DNA from: Caballeronia catudaia
GTDB lineage: Bacteria; Pseudomonadota; Gammaproteobacteria; Burkholderiales; Burkholderiaceae
Direction of reading: 5' to 3'
Assembly: GCF_001544755.2 (NCBI RefSeq)
Contig: NZ_FCOF02000004.1
Span: 186,001-250,000, forward strand
DNA length: 64,000 nt
Below are positions 1 through 9,271 of the stretch, piece by piece. Position 1 is the first letter of the stretch, and each line of letters opens with the position of its first letter. A program made the position numbers and the translations under genes. A model generated the notes under the pieces. That model saw only the letters and a list, made by a program, of their open reading frames with translations. It had not been told where the DNA came from and made no database searches.

Positions 1-750
1 CCGAAAACGCATCAGATCGTGGATCGCATCAACGCGCTGCAGGCTGCATCGCCGCGCTTCATCGACACGTCGGAAATAACGCCGCTCTCACGCGAATGGA
101 GCGCGATAAGACATGACATCGATCAGCTCATGCGCGTGGACGCATGCGCCGCGTGGGAATTGACGGGATCATGGCGCGCGCTCACCGGCGACGTCGAAGG
201 CGCTGAGGCGGCGTTCACAAATAGCGTGGCGCTCGGGCACACGGGCGTGAATCGAGAGAACTGGATGATCACGCGGCTGAATCTGGGATTGTTCTCCGGC
301 GCGCAGGGTCTGTTTCGCGAGCTGTGCGTGGCGCGGAACCGGAATCTCGCTGAGATCGCACGGTGTGGGTTTCTTGCGGGGGCGATCGGCCGCACGGCCG
401 AATTGATCGAAGGAGCGCGCAACACGGGCGTCGAGCTGGACGATGCGTGGTCCGAGCAAGTAATGGAAGCGCGTTCGATCATGACGGATGCGAACGTCAC
501 CGACGAAGACATCGGGAATCGGCTCGATTGCGGAGGCGTCGTGTTGCGGCGGCATGGATATCAGGCTGTCATCGTGCCGCACGTCCTGTCGGTGGAGGGC
601 GTCTGCCGCACCGTGAGTTACAGGCTGCTCGTGCCGCTCCCGTTCGAGCCGGCACACAACATGACTTACGAGATGATTCCCGAGGAAGAGAAGCTGGAGC
701 GTTTCGACCTAAACGCACTTGCTGTCTGGATCGAAGGCGGGCGTCTATGA
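1..750 (+). CDS. Unknown protein, possibly helical-repeat, coupled to HEPN gene (5' end uncertain)
   Basis: I do not recognise this protein. The reading frame is open from the first base of the window. A GTG at position 19 is the first visible start, but the true start may lie upstream, so I treat the gene as 5'-partial. The N-terminal half is alpha-helical in appearance, with a TPR-like stretch (Trp/Leu/Gly/Ala spacing around GDVEGAEAAFTNSVALG). The C-terminal third is more beta-rich and acidic. There is no signal peptide or membrane segment. Its stop overlaps the ATG of the following HEPN-domain gene by four bases (ATGA at 747-750), which suggests translational coupling and a joint function. 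The partner makes a regulatory or toxin-antitoxin role conceivable, but nothing in the sequence proves it. Confidence 0.6.
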   Translation, partial: PKTHQIVDRINALQAASPRFIDTSEITPLSREWSAIRHDIDQLMRVDACAAWELTGSWRALTGDVEGAEAAFTNSVALGHTGVNRENWMITRLNLGLFSGAQGLFRELCVARNRNLAEIARCGFLAGAIGRTAELIEGARNTGVELDDAWSEQVMEARSIMTDANVTDEDIGNRLDCGGVVLRRHGYQAVIVPHVLSVEGVCRTVSYRLLVPLPFEPAHNMTYEMIPEEEKLERFDLNALAVWIEGGRL

Positions 751-1130
751 GCAGCACGGCGGAGGAACTTATCGAATGCGCAACCGCGTTGCTGAGCGAT
801 GCGGCAGATGAACCACGGTTTCGGGCCGTCTGCAGCCGGGCGTACTACGGCGCATTCCACGCGGCGCATGCGTTCCACCGGCAACTGCCTGTGCCCGGTA
901 CCGTCGGACACGCGCGTGGCAGTCGTGAACAGCTGATCGCGCAACTGGGTAGTCCCATGATCAAACCAGGCGATGAAAAGTACCGGATATCGAAAGCGAT
1001 CGCCAGCGACTTGGCGCAGTTACGCAATGCACGCGTCATGGCGGACTACCACCTCGACGAGCACGTCGATCACAAACTGGCATCGAAGTCCGCTGAGCTC
1101 GCCCTGAACGTTTTAAAGAGCACCACATAA
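747..1130 (+). CDS. HEPN domain-containing protein
   Basis: This 127-residue protein shows hallmarks of the HEPN fold (higher eukaryote and prokaryote nucleotide-binding). There is an early helix with SRAYYGAFHAA (residues 30-40) and a later LRNARVMADYHL helix (92-103). Many HEPN proteins are RNases or components of toxin-antitoxin and defence systems, with an R-x4-6-H motif. Here R96 and H102 give R-x5-H, but the residue after R96 is Val rather than the usual polar one, and the R93-N94 pair is too far from the His. Catalytic activity is therefore uncertain. The start ATG overlaps the upstream stop by 4 nt, so the two genes are probably one operon. It ends 1 nt before the next start. Confidence 0.8.
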   Translation: MSSTAEELIECATALLSDAADEPRFRAVCSRAYYGAFHAAHAFHRQLPVPGTVGHARGSREQLIAQLGSPMIKPGDEKYRISKAIASDLAQLRNARVMADYHLDEHVDHKLASKSAELALNVLKSTT

Positions 1131-1131
1131 C

Positions 1132-2481
1132 ATGGGCCCACCCACCGACCGCATCTCCGAAGACCGCACCCTGCCCGACCGCGCCGATGTCGTCATCGTC
1201 GGCGGCGGAATCATCGGCATCAGCACCGCACGTGCGCTCGCCGGCAAAGGCCTGTCCGTCACCGTCTGCGAGAAGGGAACCATCGCCGGCGAGCAGTCGA
1301 GCCGCAACTGGGGCTGGTGCCGCGCGACGCATCGCGACTTGCGCGAGCTCGAACTCAGCCTCGAAAGCCTGAAGCTCTGGCGGCGCATCGATGCGGAACT
1401 CGGCATCGACACAGGCTTTCGCGAATGCGGCATCCTCTATGCCGCCGACGACGCCAAAGCCCTCGCCGATCACGAAGCCTGGCTCGCGCGCGCCATCGCG
1501 CTCGTCGGCCGCGACGCACTCGATTCGCGCATCGTCTCCCCGGACGAAACCGCCTTGCTGATGGCAGGCACCTCGCGGCGTTTCGCCGGCGGCATCTACA
1601 CGCCGAGCGACGGCCGCGCCGAACCCCAACGCGCCGTGCCCGCGATGGCGGCCGCGCTGCGCGAGCGCGGCGTGAAAGTGCTGACGCCCTGCGCGGTCCG
1701 CGGCATCGAGACGAGCGGCGGCGCGATCAGCGGCGTGGTCACCGAATACGGACGGATCGGCTGCGCGAGCGTGGTCGTCGCAGGCGGCGCATGGACGCGC
1801 TACTTCGCGGGCAACCTCGGCATCAATGTGCCGCAACTCATGGTGCGTTCGTCGGTCATGCGCACGTCGGAAAGCGACACACGCGACGACGGCCCCGACG
1901 TGAGCGCGTGCAATCAGGAAATGGGTTATCGAAAGCGCCTCGACGGCGGCTACACCATCGCCAACGCGTTTCATAGCCATCACGACATCACACCGGACAG
2001 CTTTCGCCTCTTCCCCAAGTTCCTGCCAGCGCTGAAGAGTCAAATCGGTTCGATCAAGCTCGGGCTGAACGCGCGCTTCTTCGAGGCGTTGCGCCGGCCG
2101 CGCCGCTGGCCGCTCGACCGGCCGACGATCTTCGAAGCCGCTCGCACGCTCGATCCCGCGCCTGTCGAATCGTTCAACCAAGCGGCGCTCAAGGAGTTCC
2201 GCGCGCTCTTTCCGGCGCTCGCTCATCTGCGCGTCGAGCAGGCGTGGGCCGGCTACATCGACGTCACGCCCGACGCGGTGCCGGTCATTTCGGGCGTCGA
2301 GCGCAGGCCGGGACTCTTCGTCGCGACGGGTTTTTCGGGTCACGGTTTCGGCATCGGGCCGGGTGCGGGCCAGTTGATGGCCGACATCGTCGCGAACGAC
2401 GCGCCGCTCGTCGATCCACGGGCGTTTCGCCTTTCGCGCTTTTTCGACGGCAGCAAGATCGAGATCGACGGCGGATTTTGA
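1132..2481 (+). CDS. FAD-dependent oxidoreductase, DadA/glycine oxidase-like
   Basis: A 449-residue flavoprotein of the DAO family (D-amino acid dehydrogenase, glycine and sarcosine oxidase relatives). The dinucleotide-binding motif VVIVGGGIIG with GxGxxG at residues 24-29 is followed by the strand ending in the ribose-binding acidic residue (CEKG). The C-terminal FAD signature ATGFSGHGFGIGPGAGQL is typical of DadA-like enzymes. It likely oxidises an amine or amino acid and passes electrons to O2 or quinone. The substrate cannot be read from the sequence. It starts 1 nt after the HEPN stop, but the function looks unrelated, so the tight spacing may simply reflect genome compactness. Confidence 0.88.
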   Translation: MGPPTDRISEDRTLPDRADVVIVGGGIIGISTARALAGKGLSVTVCEKGTIAGEQSSRNWGWCRATHRDLRELELSLESLKLWRRIDAELGIDTGFRECGILYAADDAKALADHEAWLARAIALVGRDALDSRIVSPDETALLMAGTSRRFAGGIYTPSDGRAEPQRAVPAMAAALRERGVKVLTPCAVRGIETSGGAISGVVTEYGRIGCASVVVAGGAWTRYFAGNLGINVPQLMVRSSVMRTSESDTRDDGPDVSACNQEMGYRKRLDGGYTIANAFHSHHDITPDSFRLFPKFLPALKSQIGSIKLGLNARFFEALRRPRRWPLDRPTIFEAARTLDPAPVESFNQAALKEFRALFPALAHLRVEQAWAGYIDVTPDAVPVISGVERRPGLFVATGFSGHGFGIGPGAGQLMADIVANDAPLVDPRAFRLSRFFDGSKIEIDGGF

Positions 2482-2606
2482 CGCATCGGGCGACACGCGC
2501 CGGTCGCCTGCACGCGCTAACATACCGCTTTTGCGGCCGTCGCTTTTCGCGGCGGTCGCCTGGTTCGGTCAAACGGCGCGCGTGCGCCGTTCGTTTTGGG
2601 GCTCAC

Positions 2607-3260
2607 ATGGCATCCACGCCTGTTCTTTACATCGACGTCTGGTCGGACTTCATCTGCCCGTTCTGCTATCTCGAGACGCCCGTGCTCGACCAGTTCCGCA
2701 ACGCATACGGCGATGCGGTCGAGATCCGCTGGCACGCGTTCGAATTGCGCCCGGAGCCGACGCCCCTGCCCGACCCGAACGGCGAGACGATCGTCGATTC
2801 CTGGGAAAATTCGGTGCGCCCGCTCGCGGAGGAGCGCGGCATGACGATGCGTCTGCCCCCGGTCGCGCCGCGCAGCCGCAAGGCCTTCGAAACCGCGATG
2901 TTCGCGCGCGAATCGGGCCGCTACGATCTCGTGCATCGCGCGATCTTCAAGGCGTACTTCGAGGAAGGCATCGATATCGGCGACACCGACGCGCTGCTCG
3001 ATATCGCTGCGGCGTGCGGCATCGATCCGGAGATGCTCGAAGAAGCGCTCGATGACGGCACCTACACCGATCTCGTGATCGAAGACGAAGAGTTCGCAAA
3101 AAAGCTGGGCGTGACCGGCGTGCCGTTCGCGGTGCTGTCGCGCGAGCCGGCGCCCGGCCAGGAACCGCCGGCGCCGATCGCCCTGCGCGGCGCCGCGCCG
3201 GTCCAGCATTTCGAAGCGGCGGTCGAGCGGCTCTTTCCGGACGGCTTTCCGGGCAACTGA
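2607..3260 (+). CDS. DsbA family oxidoreductase (FrnE-like)
   Basis: A 217-residue thioredoxin-fold protein of the DsbA/FrnE family. The N-terminal strand is followed by a CPFC redox motif (Cys17 and Cys20). A helical insertion occupies the middle, and a cis-Pro loop (GVTGVPF) precedes the last strands. There is no signal peptide, so it is probably cytoplasmic, unlike the periplasmic DsbA. FrnE homologues act in thiol-disulfide exchange and stress tolerance, and some relatives are polyketide-tailoring isomerases. The ATG at 2607 places the thioredoxin strand right at the N-terminus as expected. The longer in-frame extension upstream reads through intergenic sequence and is not credible. Confidence 0.9.
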   Translation: MASTPVLYIDVWSDFICPFCYLETPVLDQFRNAYGDAVEIRWHAFELRPEPTPLPDPNGETIVDSWENSVRPLAEERGMTMRLPPVAPRSRKAFETAMFARESGRYDLVHRAIFKAYFEEGIDIGDTDALLDIAAACGIDPEMLEEALDDGTYTDLVIEDEEFAKKLGVTGVPFAVLSREPAPGQEPPAPIALRGAAPVQHFEAAVERLFPDGFPGN

Positions 3261-3284
3261 CGCCGCTGCCACAAGCTGGCGATG

Positions 3285-4187
3285 CTAGCTGTGCTCGGCC
3301 ATGAACGATTTAAGCGCGATACGCTGCGACGGCTCGACCGATTCGAACTCGAGCCCGTAGGCCGCGCTGCCATCGGCCGGATCAATCGCACCGACATGGC
3401 GCACGATCGCTATGGTGTCGATCTTCACGTCGACGCCATCGGTCTTGAACTGAAACGACAGACTCAGGCGATCGCCCACGCGCGCGGCCGGATTCGCGGC
3501 GATCAGCGACATGCCATAAGGACTGATGTCGCTCACGCGGCCCAGTTGTCGCGCGACGTGCGGCTGGCCATCCGGGGCGAAATGTGCGGCGAGGCGCGTC
3601 GGCATCCGCGCGAACTTGCGCGTGCGCAGTCTGCGGATCGCACCCGGCGCCGACAGCACCGCGTAGTTGAACGGCTCGCGGCAGGTGGCGTCGACGGTGC
3701 AGGCAAAGCGGAACACGCCCCGCCCCGTGAGCGCGACGAGATCGACCTGTTCGCCGAGCGTCAGGTCGAGCGGATCGAAACCCGTCATCACCGGTTGTGT
3801 CACAAAGAGCGAGCGGTCGCCGTTGCGGCGCGGCGCGGAAAACCCGATCACACGGCTCGCATACATGACGGAGCCCGTGCCGCCCGTGCCGCGCAAGCCG
3901 ACTCGCGCACCGATGGTGAGACCAATATCTTCCAGCGTCAGCGGGCCGTCCCCGAGGTCCGCGTCATCGGACACGCCCGGCGCGGGATCGTGCACCGCAC
4001 GGTGCGGCTCGAAATGGCGAAACATGAACTCACGCGCCGACGCGTCCGGCACGACGGCGCCCGCATCGAAGAGCAACGCGCCATCGGCGGCCACAACGGG
4101 CCATTCGAGCGCGGCGTTCAGCGGTATCTCGGAAGGTTGGAGGCGAACCAGTAACTGGCGCGCCCCTGCGACGGTTTCTTCGGTCAT
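3285..4187 (-). CDS. PilZ domain protein (YcgR-like flagellar brake family)
   Basis: A 300-residue cytoplasmic protein with a YcgR-like N-terminal beta domain followed by a C-terminal PilZ domain (about residues 185-298). Both cyclic-di-GMP binding motifs are present: RxxxR as R190-K-F-A-R194 and DxSxxG as D220-I-S-P-Y-G225. Proteins of this design bind c-di-GMP and slow the flagellar motor or modulate other surface processes. No flagellar genes are adjacent, so the target cannot be inferred from context. The same window has a GGDEF-EAL protein at its far end, but it is too distant to call a pair. Confidence 0.88.
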   Translation of the reverse strand: MTEETVAGARQLLVRLQPSEIPLNAALEWPVVAADGALLFDAGAVVPDASAREFMFRHFEPHRAVHDPAPGVSDDADLGDGPLTLEDIGLTIGARVGLRGTGGTGSVMYASRVIGFSAPRRNGDRSLFVTQPVMTGFDPLDLTLGEQVDLVALTGRGVFRFACTVDATCREPFNYAVLSAPGAIRRLRTRKFARMPTRLAAHFAPDGQPHVARQLGRVSDISPYGMSLIAANPAARVGDRLSLSFQFKTDGVDVKIDTIAIVRHVGAIDPADGSAAYGLEFESVEPSQRIALKSFMAEHS

Positions 4188-4362
4188 CTTATAGGACGAT
4201 TCTCAAGCGTTTCCGCAATCGTCGTGCTTGCAGAGGGCGTCGTCAAGAGTCGTACGGCAACTTTTACGTCACCGCACTGATATTTGTTTCGAATTTACGA
4301 CTCGACCAGCGGCATGCGCGGAACGAGGTTTATGCGCATAAAAGTTCTATCGAGAGAACGCG

Positions 4363-5376
4363 TTAGCGGATCGTCGCGCCGGATTCGCTCGACGGCGAAG
4401 CCGCACGCGACGGCCCGCTCGTCACGCTTTCGATCGCGGCCAGCACTTGCGGCACCTCGGGGGGCGCGCCGTCCTCGCCCACCGAGACTGACCGGCCCGG
4501 ATCGTTTACACCGAAATGCTCGCGCGAAGTCGCGGCAAACAGCATGACGGTACGGCGCTGCAGCGCATGGGCCAGATGCACGAGCCCGGTGTCGGCGCCG
4601 ACGACCAGCTCCGACGCGCGAATCCAGTGCGCGCATTCCACGACCGACAGCTTCGGCAGCACGATCGCGCCGGGAACGAGCGCGGCGATCGCTTGCGCTT
4701 CGCCCTGCTCGCGTTCCGTGCCCCAAGGAAGCGCGATCGTATAACCGCGCGCGGCGAGCCAGCGGCCGACTTCGCCCCAATGCTCTTTCGGCCACTTTTT
4801 CACGTCCGCCGACGTCGCATGGAACAACATCGCGATGCGCGTGCCACGCGGAATATTCAGATCACGCGCGAGCGCGGGCAACTGAATGTTGTAGTCGGGC
4901 GTCTCGTCGAATCGATAGCCGAGCGCCTCGGCGACGCTCACTCGCATGCCACGCCACGCATCGGTGAGTGGCCGCGGGCCGAAGCGCGCGTTGTACGCAA
5001 AGGCCGCGCCCCGTTCCCCGAGGTCCTTGTTCAGATAGCCAAAGCGCCGCCGTCCCCGCGCGATGAACGCGATGATCGCGCTCTTGTAGACGCCGTGAAT
5101 GTCGACGATCACGTCGTATTTTTCCGCGCGAAGTTCGCTGATCGATGCAGCGATGTCCTTCAGATCGTTCCAGTTGCGCGCCTTCTTGAACTTGCGCAGC
5201 GGCGCGCTCAGCACGCGATCGACGCCCGGATTCCAGCGGATGATGTCGGCAAAGGCAGCGTCCGCGGCCCAGTCGACCTTGACGGACGGAAACGCGCGCC
5301 TCAGATCCGCAACGACCGGTAGCGTCTCGACGATATCGCCGAGCGACGTGACTTTGACGATCAGAATTCGCTTCAT
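4363..5376 (-). CDS. waaC: Lipopolysaccharide heptosyltransferase I
   Basis: A 337-residue glycosyltransferase of the GT9 family that adds the first L-glycero-D-manno-heptose to Kdo2-lipid A on the cytoplasmic face of the inner membrane. The N-terminus MKRILIVKVTSLGDIVETLP is the classic WaaC start with the conserved SLGD loop. The C-terminal nucleotide-sugar domain contains the donor-site region VVGADTGLVHLAHALQ. The ATG at 5376 is chosen because it gives the family-typical N-terminus; the frame stays open upstream but is not conserved-looking. No other LPS-core genes flank it. Confidence 0.95.
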   Translation of the reverse strand: MKRILIVKVTSLGDIVETLPVVADLRRAFPSVKVDWAADAAFADIIRWNPGVDRVLSAPLRKFKKARNWNDLKDIAASISELRAEKYDVIVDIHGVYKSAIIAFIARGRRRFGYLNKDLGERGAAFAYNARFGPRPLTDAWRGMRVSVAEALGYRFDETPDYNIQLPALARDLNIPRGTRIAMLFHATSADVKKWPKEHWGEVGRWLAARGYTIALPWGTEREQGEAQAIAALVPGAIVLPKLSVVECAHWIRASELVVGADTGLVHLAHALQRRTVMLFAATSREHFGVNDPGRSVSVGEDGAPPEVPQVLAAIESVTSGPSRAASPSSESGATIR

Positions 5377-5602
5377 GAATATTACGGAAATGCTCCGGTA
5401 CGTGGACGATCCGGAGGACGTCACGTCGCACGGGACAAATGGCCGCGCCCGGAAAACCAGCGATTCTAATGACTTTGAGACGCGCGCGGTATCAGCGTTT
5501 GTAAGCGCTGCGGCAAGCGGCAGCGGCGAAGCGGCCGCGCCTCGACGGTTCAGCATAGCCCATTTCGAGATGAAAGACCGGCTCCGCCCGCCGCGATGAC
5601 GC

Positions 5603-6475
5603 TCAGAGCGAGCGCGCCGAGAACGTGTCGCACTGGCTGACGTCGCCTGACGACATGCCGCGCCGCAGCCAGCGTTGACGCTGCTCACTCGTGCCGTGCG
5701 TGAACGCCTCCGGCACGACGCGCCCCTGCGATTGCTGCTGCAAGCGATCGTCACCGATCGCGGCCGCCGCGTTCAAGCCTTGTTCGAAATCGCCGGGCTC
5801 GATCAGCTTCGCGTTCTGTTGCTGCGCGACCGCGGCCCAGACACCGGCGAAGCAATCTGCCTGTAACTCGACACGCACCGACAGCGCGTTGGCCTGTTCC
5901 CGCGACATCCGCGAGCGCGCCTGATCGACCTTGCCCATGATGCCGAGCACATTCTGCACGTGATGCCCGACTTCATGCGCGATCACATAAGCCTGCGCGA
6001 AGTCGCCGCTAGCGCCGAAGCGGTCACGCAGTTCGCGATAAAACGAGAGATCGATATAGACCTTGCGGTCTCCCGGACAATAGAACGGGCCCATCGCCGT
6101 CTGGCCGGTGCCGCACGCGGTCTGCGTCGCGCCGGAGAACATCACGAGCCTGGGCGTCGGATAGTCCTGATTGAACTGCGCGCGGAAGATGTGCTGCCAG
6201 GTGCGCTCGGTGTTGCCGAGCACGCGGCGCACGAACACCGCGCCGGCGTCGTTGGCGGGCGGCGCGTTGCTTGGCGCGGCCTGCTGCTGCGGCGCGTTGC
6301 CGTGCAGCACCTGCGCGCCGTTGATGATCGTCATCGGATTGATGCCGAAGAAATACGACGCCGGGAGCGCCACGATGATCGTACCGATGCCGATCGATCC
6401 GCCGCCGACCCGAAAGCCGCCCCCGCCGCGCCGGTCTTCGACATTGCGACTTTCTGCTTCGTCATCGAGACGCAT
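5603..6475 (-). CDS. Neutral zinc metallopeptidase (YpfJ family), membrane-anchored
   Basis: A 290-residue member of the putative neutral zinc metallopeptidase family (YpfJ, PF04228). It has a Gly/Arg-rich cytosolic N-terminus, a hydrophobic segment around residues 27-45, and a linker rich in Gln/Ala/Pro. The catalytic domain carries HEVGH (H167, E168, H171) within YVIAHEVGHHVQN. Two cysteines (near residues 121 and 133) may form a disulfide. The ATG at 6475 is supported by an AAGGAGAA ribosome-binding site a few bases upstream. The physiological substrate of this family is unknown. Confidence 0.9.
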   Translation of the reverse strand: MRLDDEAESRNVEDRRGGGGFRVGGGSIGIGTIIVALPASYFFGINPMTIINGAQVLHGNAPQQQAAPSNAPPANDAGAVFVRRVLGNTERTWQHIFRAQFNQDYPTPRLVMFSGATQTACGTGQTAMGPFYCPGDRKVYIDLSFYRELRDRFGASGDFAQAYVIAHEVGHHVQNVLGIMGKVDQARSRMSREQANALSVRVELQADCFAGVWAAVAQQQNAKLIEPGDFEQGLNAAAAIGDDRLQQQSQGRVVPEAFTHGTSEQRQRWLRRGMSSGDVSQCDTFSARSL

Positions 6476-6867
6476 GATGCTTCTCCTTGCTGCTCGCGCG
6501 GTGCGCGCGTTCAAAAAGCCATTATGGTACCCGCCCGGCTCGCACGTCTCGTGCCGGCGCATCGTAAAACTTCTTTCCGCGCCTTCCACGAGTCGGATCG
6601 AATAGTGCGGTCGATTGTCGCGAAAGCGCGTGCGCGCTCTTGCCGCACCGCACCATCGATTCATCTCGAAATCATTGGTAAATCAATCTGCTAGCGGTCG
6701 CAACGCCTTGAAATTGCGGCATTTCCGCGCAATGCAAAATCCCTGACGCAGCGCAATAGTTCCTCGAAATAGCGCTAAGCTCCGGCCCGTAACACGTCTG
6801 ATCCGGTACAGGGCAGCCCCCGCTTTCCACTGCGGGCGCGCGTGAATTTCCAAGGCACAAAGTCATC
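6476..6867. other. Intergenic region upstream of cioA (no gene seen)
   Basis: This 392-base gap separates two divergent genes and holds no convincing reading frame with a ribosome-binding site. It is more AT-rich in the part 6650-6790. An imperfect inverted repeat, TTGCGG...CCGCGCAA, lies at 6714-6732, and ATTGGTAAATCAAT with outer ATTG/CAAT symmetry lies at about 6673-6686. These may be regulator sites for the oxidase operon. I do not find a clean FNR/ANR box, TTGAT-N4-ATCAA. The cioA promoter is presumably here. Confidence 0.4.
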
Positions 6868-8265
6868 ATGCATTCGACTCCCGAAGCACTCGATCTGGCG
6901 CGGATCCAGTTCGCGTTCACCGTCTCGTTTCACATCATCTTTCCTGCGCTTTCCATCGGGCTCGCGAGCTTCATCGCGGTCCTCGAAGGCGCCTGGCTCA
7001 AAACCGGCAAACCGGTCTTTAACGAACTGTGTCTCTTCTGGTCCAAGGTCTTCGCGGTCGCGTTCGGTATGGGCGTCGTGTCGGGCGTCGTCATGGCGTA
7101 CGAGTTCGGCACCAACTGGGGCGGATTTTCGACCTTCGCCGGTCCCGTCACCGGGCCGCTGCTCACATACGAAGTGATGACCGCATTCTTTCTCGAAGCG
7201 GGCTTCCTCGGCATCATGCTGTTCGGCTGGAACAAGGTCGGTCCGAAGGCGCATTTCGGCGCGACGCTGATGGTCGCGATCGGCACGCTCATCTCGACGT
7301 TCTGGATTCTCGCGTCGAATAGCTGGATGCAGACGCCGCAGGGCTTTCGCATCGAAGGCGATCATGTCGTGCCGGTCGACTGGTGGGCGATCATCTTCAA
7401 TCCGTCGTTCCCGTACCGGCTCGCGCATATGGCGATCGCGGCGTTCATCGTCGCGGCGCTCGTCGTCGCCGCCACCGGCGCGTGGCATTTGCTGAAGGGC
7501 CGCCGCGATCCGGCCATCAAGAAGATGTTCTCGATGTCGCTCTGGCTGCTGCTCGCGTTGGCGCCGATTCAGGCGCTCGTCGGCGACGCGCACGGCCTGA
7601 ACACGCGCGAACATCAGCCGGCGAAGATCGCGGCGATCGAAGGCATCTGGGAGACCGAAAAAGGCGGCACCGCGCTCAATCTCTTCGGCATCCCCGACAT
7701 GGACGCGGAAACGACCAAGTACGCCGTGTCGATTCCGCATCTCGGCAGCCTGATCCTCACGCATAGCTGGGACGGCGAAATTCGTGGCCTGAAGGAATTT
7801 CCGAAGGAAGACCGTCCGAATTCGACGCTCGTGTTCTGGAGCTTTCGCGTGATGGCGGGCCTCGGCGTGCTGATGATCGTGATGTCGTTCGCCGCGTGGT
7901 GGCTGCACCGCAAGCGCAGGCTGTTCGAGGCGCGCTGGTTCCATCGCTTCGCGCTCGCGATGGGCCCGACTGGTTTCATCACACTGCTCGCTGGCTGGGT
8001 CACGACCGAAGCGGGCCGCCAGCCGTGGGTCGTGTACGGCGTGATGCGCACGGCCGATGCAGTATCGCCCGTCACCGCGCAGCAAGTCGGCGTGTCCCTG
8101 CTCGCGTTCGTCATCGTGTACACGATCGTGTTCGGCACCGGCATCTACTACCTGTTGAAGCTGCTGCGTCACGGTCCCGCGCTGCCGGGCTCGCCTGCGC
8201 AGGCGGCCGATGGCGCCGCGCGTCGTTCGCTTTCGTTGCCTAACCAGTCCATCGAAGGAGCGTAA
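6868..8265 (+). CDS. cioA: Cyanide-insensitive quinol oxidase, subunit I
   Basis: A 465-residue polytopic membrane protein, the haem-bearing subunit of a bd-type quinol oxidase that reduces O2 to water using quinol. The N-terminal region RIQFAFTVSFHIIFPALSIG carries the axial haem ligand His22. The motif GLNTREHQP in the Q-loop region replaces the GRQPW-type sequence and the loop is short, which marks the cyanide-insensitive CioA branch rather than E. coli-type CydA. It is followed at 4 nt by cioB and then by a DUF2474 peptide gene, giving a complete CIO operon. CIO enzymes support respiration at low O2 or in the presence of respiratory inhibitors. Confidence 0.95.
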   Translation: MHSTPEALDLARIQFAFTVSFHIIFPALSIGLASFIAVLEGAWLKTGKPVFNELCLFWSKVFAVAFGMGVVSGVVMAYEFGTNWGGFSTFAGPVTGPLLTYEVMTAFFLEAGFLGIMLFGWNKVGPKAHFGATLMVAIGTLISTFWILASNSWMQTPQGFRIEGDHVVPVDWWAIIFNPSFPYRLAHMAIAAFIVAALVVAATGAWHLLKGRRDPAIKKMFSMSLWLLLALAPIQALVGDAHGLNTREHQPAKIAAIEGIWETEKGGTALNLFGIPDMDAETTKYAVSIPHLGSLILTHSWDGEIRGLKEFPKEDRPNSTLVFWSFRVMAGLGVLMIVMSFAAWWLHRKRRLFEARWFHRFALAMGPTGFITLLAGWVTTEAGRQPWVVYGVMRTADAVSPVTAQQVGVSLLAFVIVYTIVFGTGIYYLLKLLRHGPALPGSPAQAADGAARRSLSLPNQSIEGA

Positions 8266-8269
8266 GCAC

Positions 8270-9271
8270 ATGGACCTGACTCTCGCCTGGGCCGCGATCA
8301 TCGCGTTCGGCCTGTTCCTTTACGTGGTGCTCGACGGCTTCGACCTCGGCATCGGCATTCTCTTTCCGTTCTTTCCCGACCAGCACGATCGCGACGTGAT
8401 GATGAACACCGTCGCGCCCGTCTGGGACGGCAACGAGACCTGGCTCGTGCTCGGCGGCGCGGGACTGTTCGCCGCGTTTCCGATGGTCTATTCGACCGTG
8501 CTGTCCGCGCTCTATCTGCCGCTCGTGCTGATGCTCGTGTGCCTGATCTTCCGCGGCGTTTCGTTCGAGATCCGCGCGAAGGCGCAGCGCACGAAGCACA
8601 TGTGGGATCTCGCGTTCATCGGCGGATCGGCGGGCGCGACGTTCTTTCAGGGCGTGGCGCTCGGTGCGTTCCTCGGCGGCATTCCCGTCGCCGATGGCCG
8701 CTTTTCCGGCGACGCCTTCGGCTGGTTCTCGCCCTTCTCGATCTTCACGGGCGGCGCGCTCGTCGTCACCTATGCGCTGCTCGGCGCATGCTGGCTGATC
8801 GCGAAGACCGAAGGCGACTTGCAGCGGCGCGTGTATCGCGTCGTGTGGCCACTGACGGTGTTGCAGCTCGCGACGATCACGGTCGTCAGCATCTGGACGC
8901 CGTTGCAGGATGCGGGCATCGCGTCGCGCTGGTTCGATTCGCCGCTGTTCTATCGCCTGTTGCCGGTGCCGGTGCTCGTTGCGCTCTGCGCGTGGACGAT
9001 GCGCCGCTCGATTCAGTCGCGCCACGAGAAGCGTCCGTTCGCGGTGGCGCTCGGCTTCGTGCTGCTCGGTTATGCGGGACTCGTCGCGAGCATTTCGCCG
9101 CACGAGATTTTCCCGGGCGTTTCGATCTGGGATGCGGCCGCGCCCCGTTCGAGCCAGCTTTTCACGATCGTCGGCGCGGCGGTGATTCTGCCTGTGATCG
9201 TCGCGTACACGACGCTAGGCTATTGGGTCTTCAGAGGAAAGGTGCGTCATGGCGAACATCACTACCATTGA
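8270..9271 (+). CDS. cioB: Cyanide-insensitive quinol oxidase, subunit II
   Basis: A 333-residue polytopic membrane protein of the CydB/CioB family. The start MDLTLAWAAIIAFGLFLYVV followed by LDGFDLGIGILFPF is the family signature, and VAPVWDGNETWLVLGGAGLFAAFP is the conserved second block. CioB packs against CioA in the inner membrane as the second core subunit. The ATG at 8270 follows an AAGGAG site just upstream and sits 4 nt after the cioA stop. The gene overlaps the following small DUF2474 gene by 23 nt. Confidence 0.95.
   Translation: MDLTLAWAAIIAFGLFLYVVLDGFDLGIGILFPFFPDQHDRDVMMNTVAPVWDGNETWLVLGGAGLFAAFPMVYSTVLSALYLPLVLMLVCLIFRGVSFEIRAKAQRTKHMWDLAFIGGSAGATFFQGVALGAFLGGIPVADGRFSGDAFGWFSPFSIFTGGALVVTYALLGACWLIAKTEGDLQRRVYRVVWPLTVLQLATITVVSIWTPLQDAGIASRWFDSPLFYRLLPVPVLVALCAWTMRRSIQSRHEKRPFAVALGFVLLGYAGLVASISPHEIFPGVSIWDAAAPRSSQLFTIVGAAVILPVIVAYTTLGYWVFRGKVRHGEHHYH

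Noticed and set aside
1036-2523. A 495-codon minus-strand frame opposite the DadA-like oxidoreductase
   Set aside because: The oxidoreductase has clear FAD motifs on the plus strand; the minus frame is a codon-bias shadow.
6670-6690. An FNR/ANR box upstream of cioA
   Set aside because: ATTGGTAAATCAAT has the wrong half-site spacing for TTGAT-N4-ATCAA.
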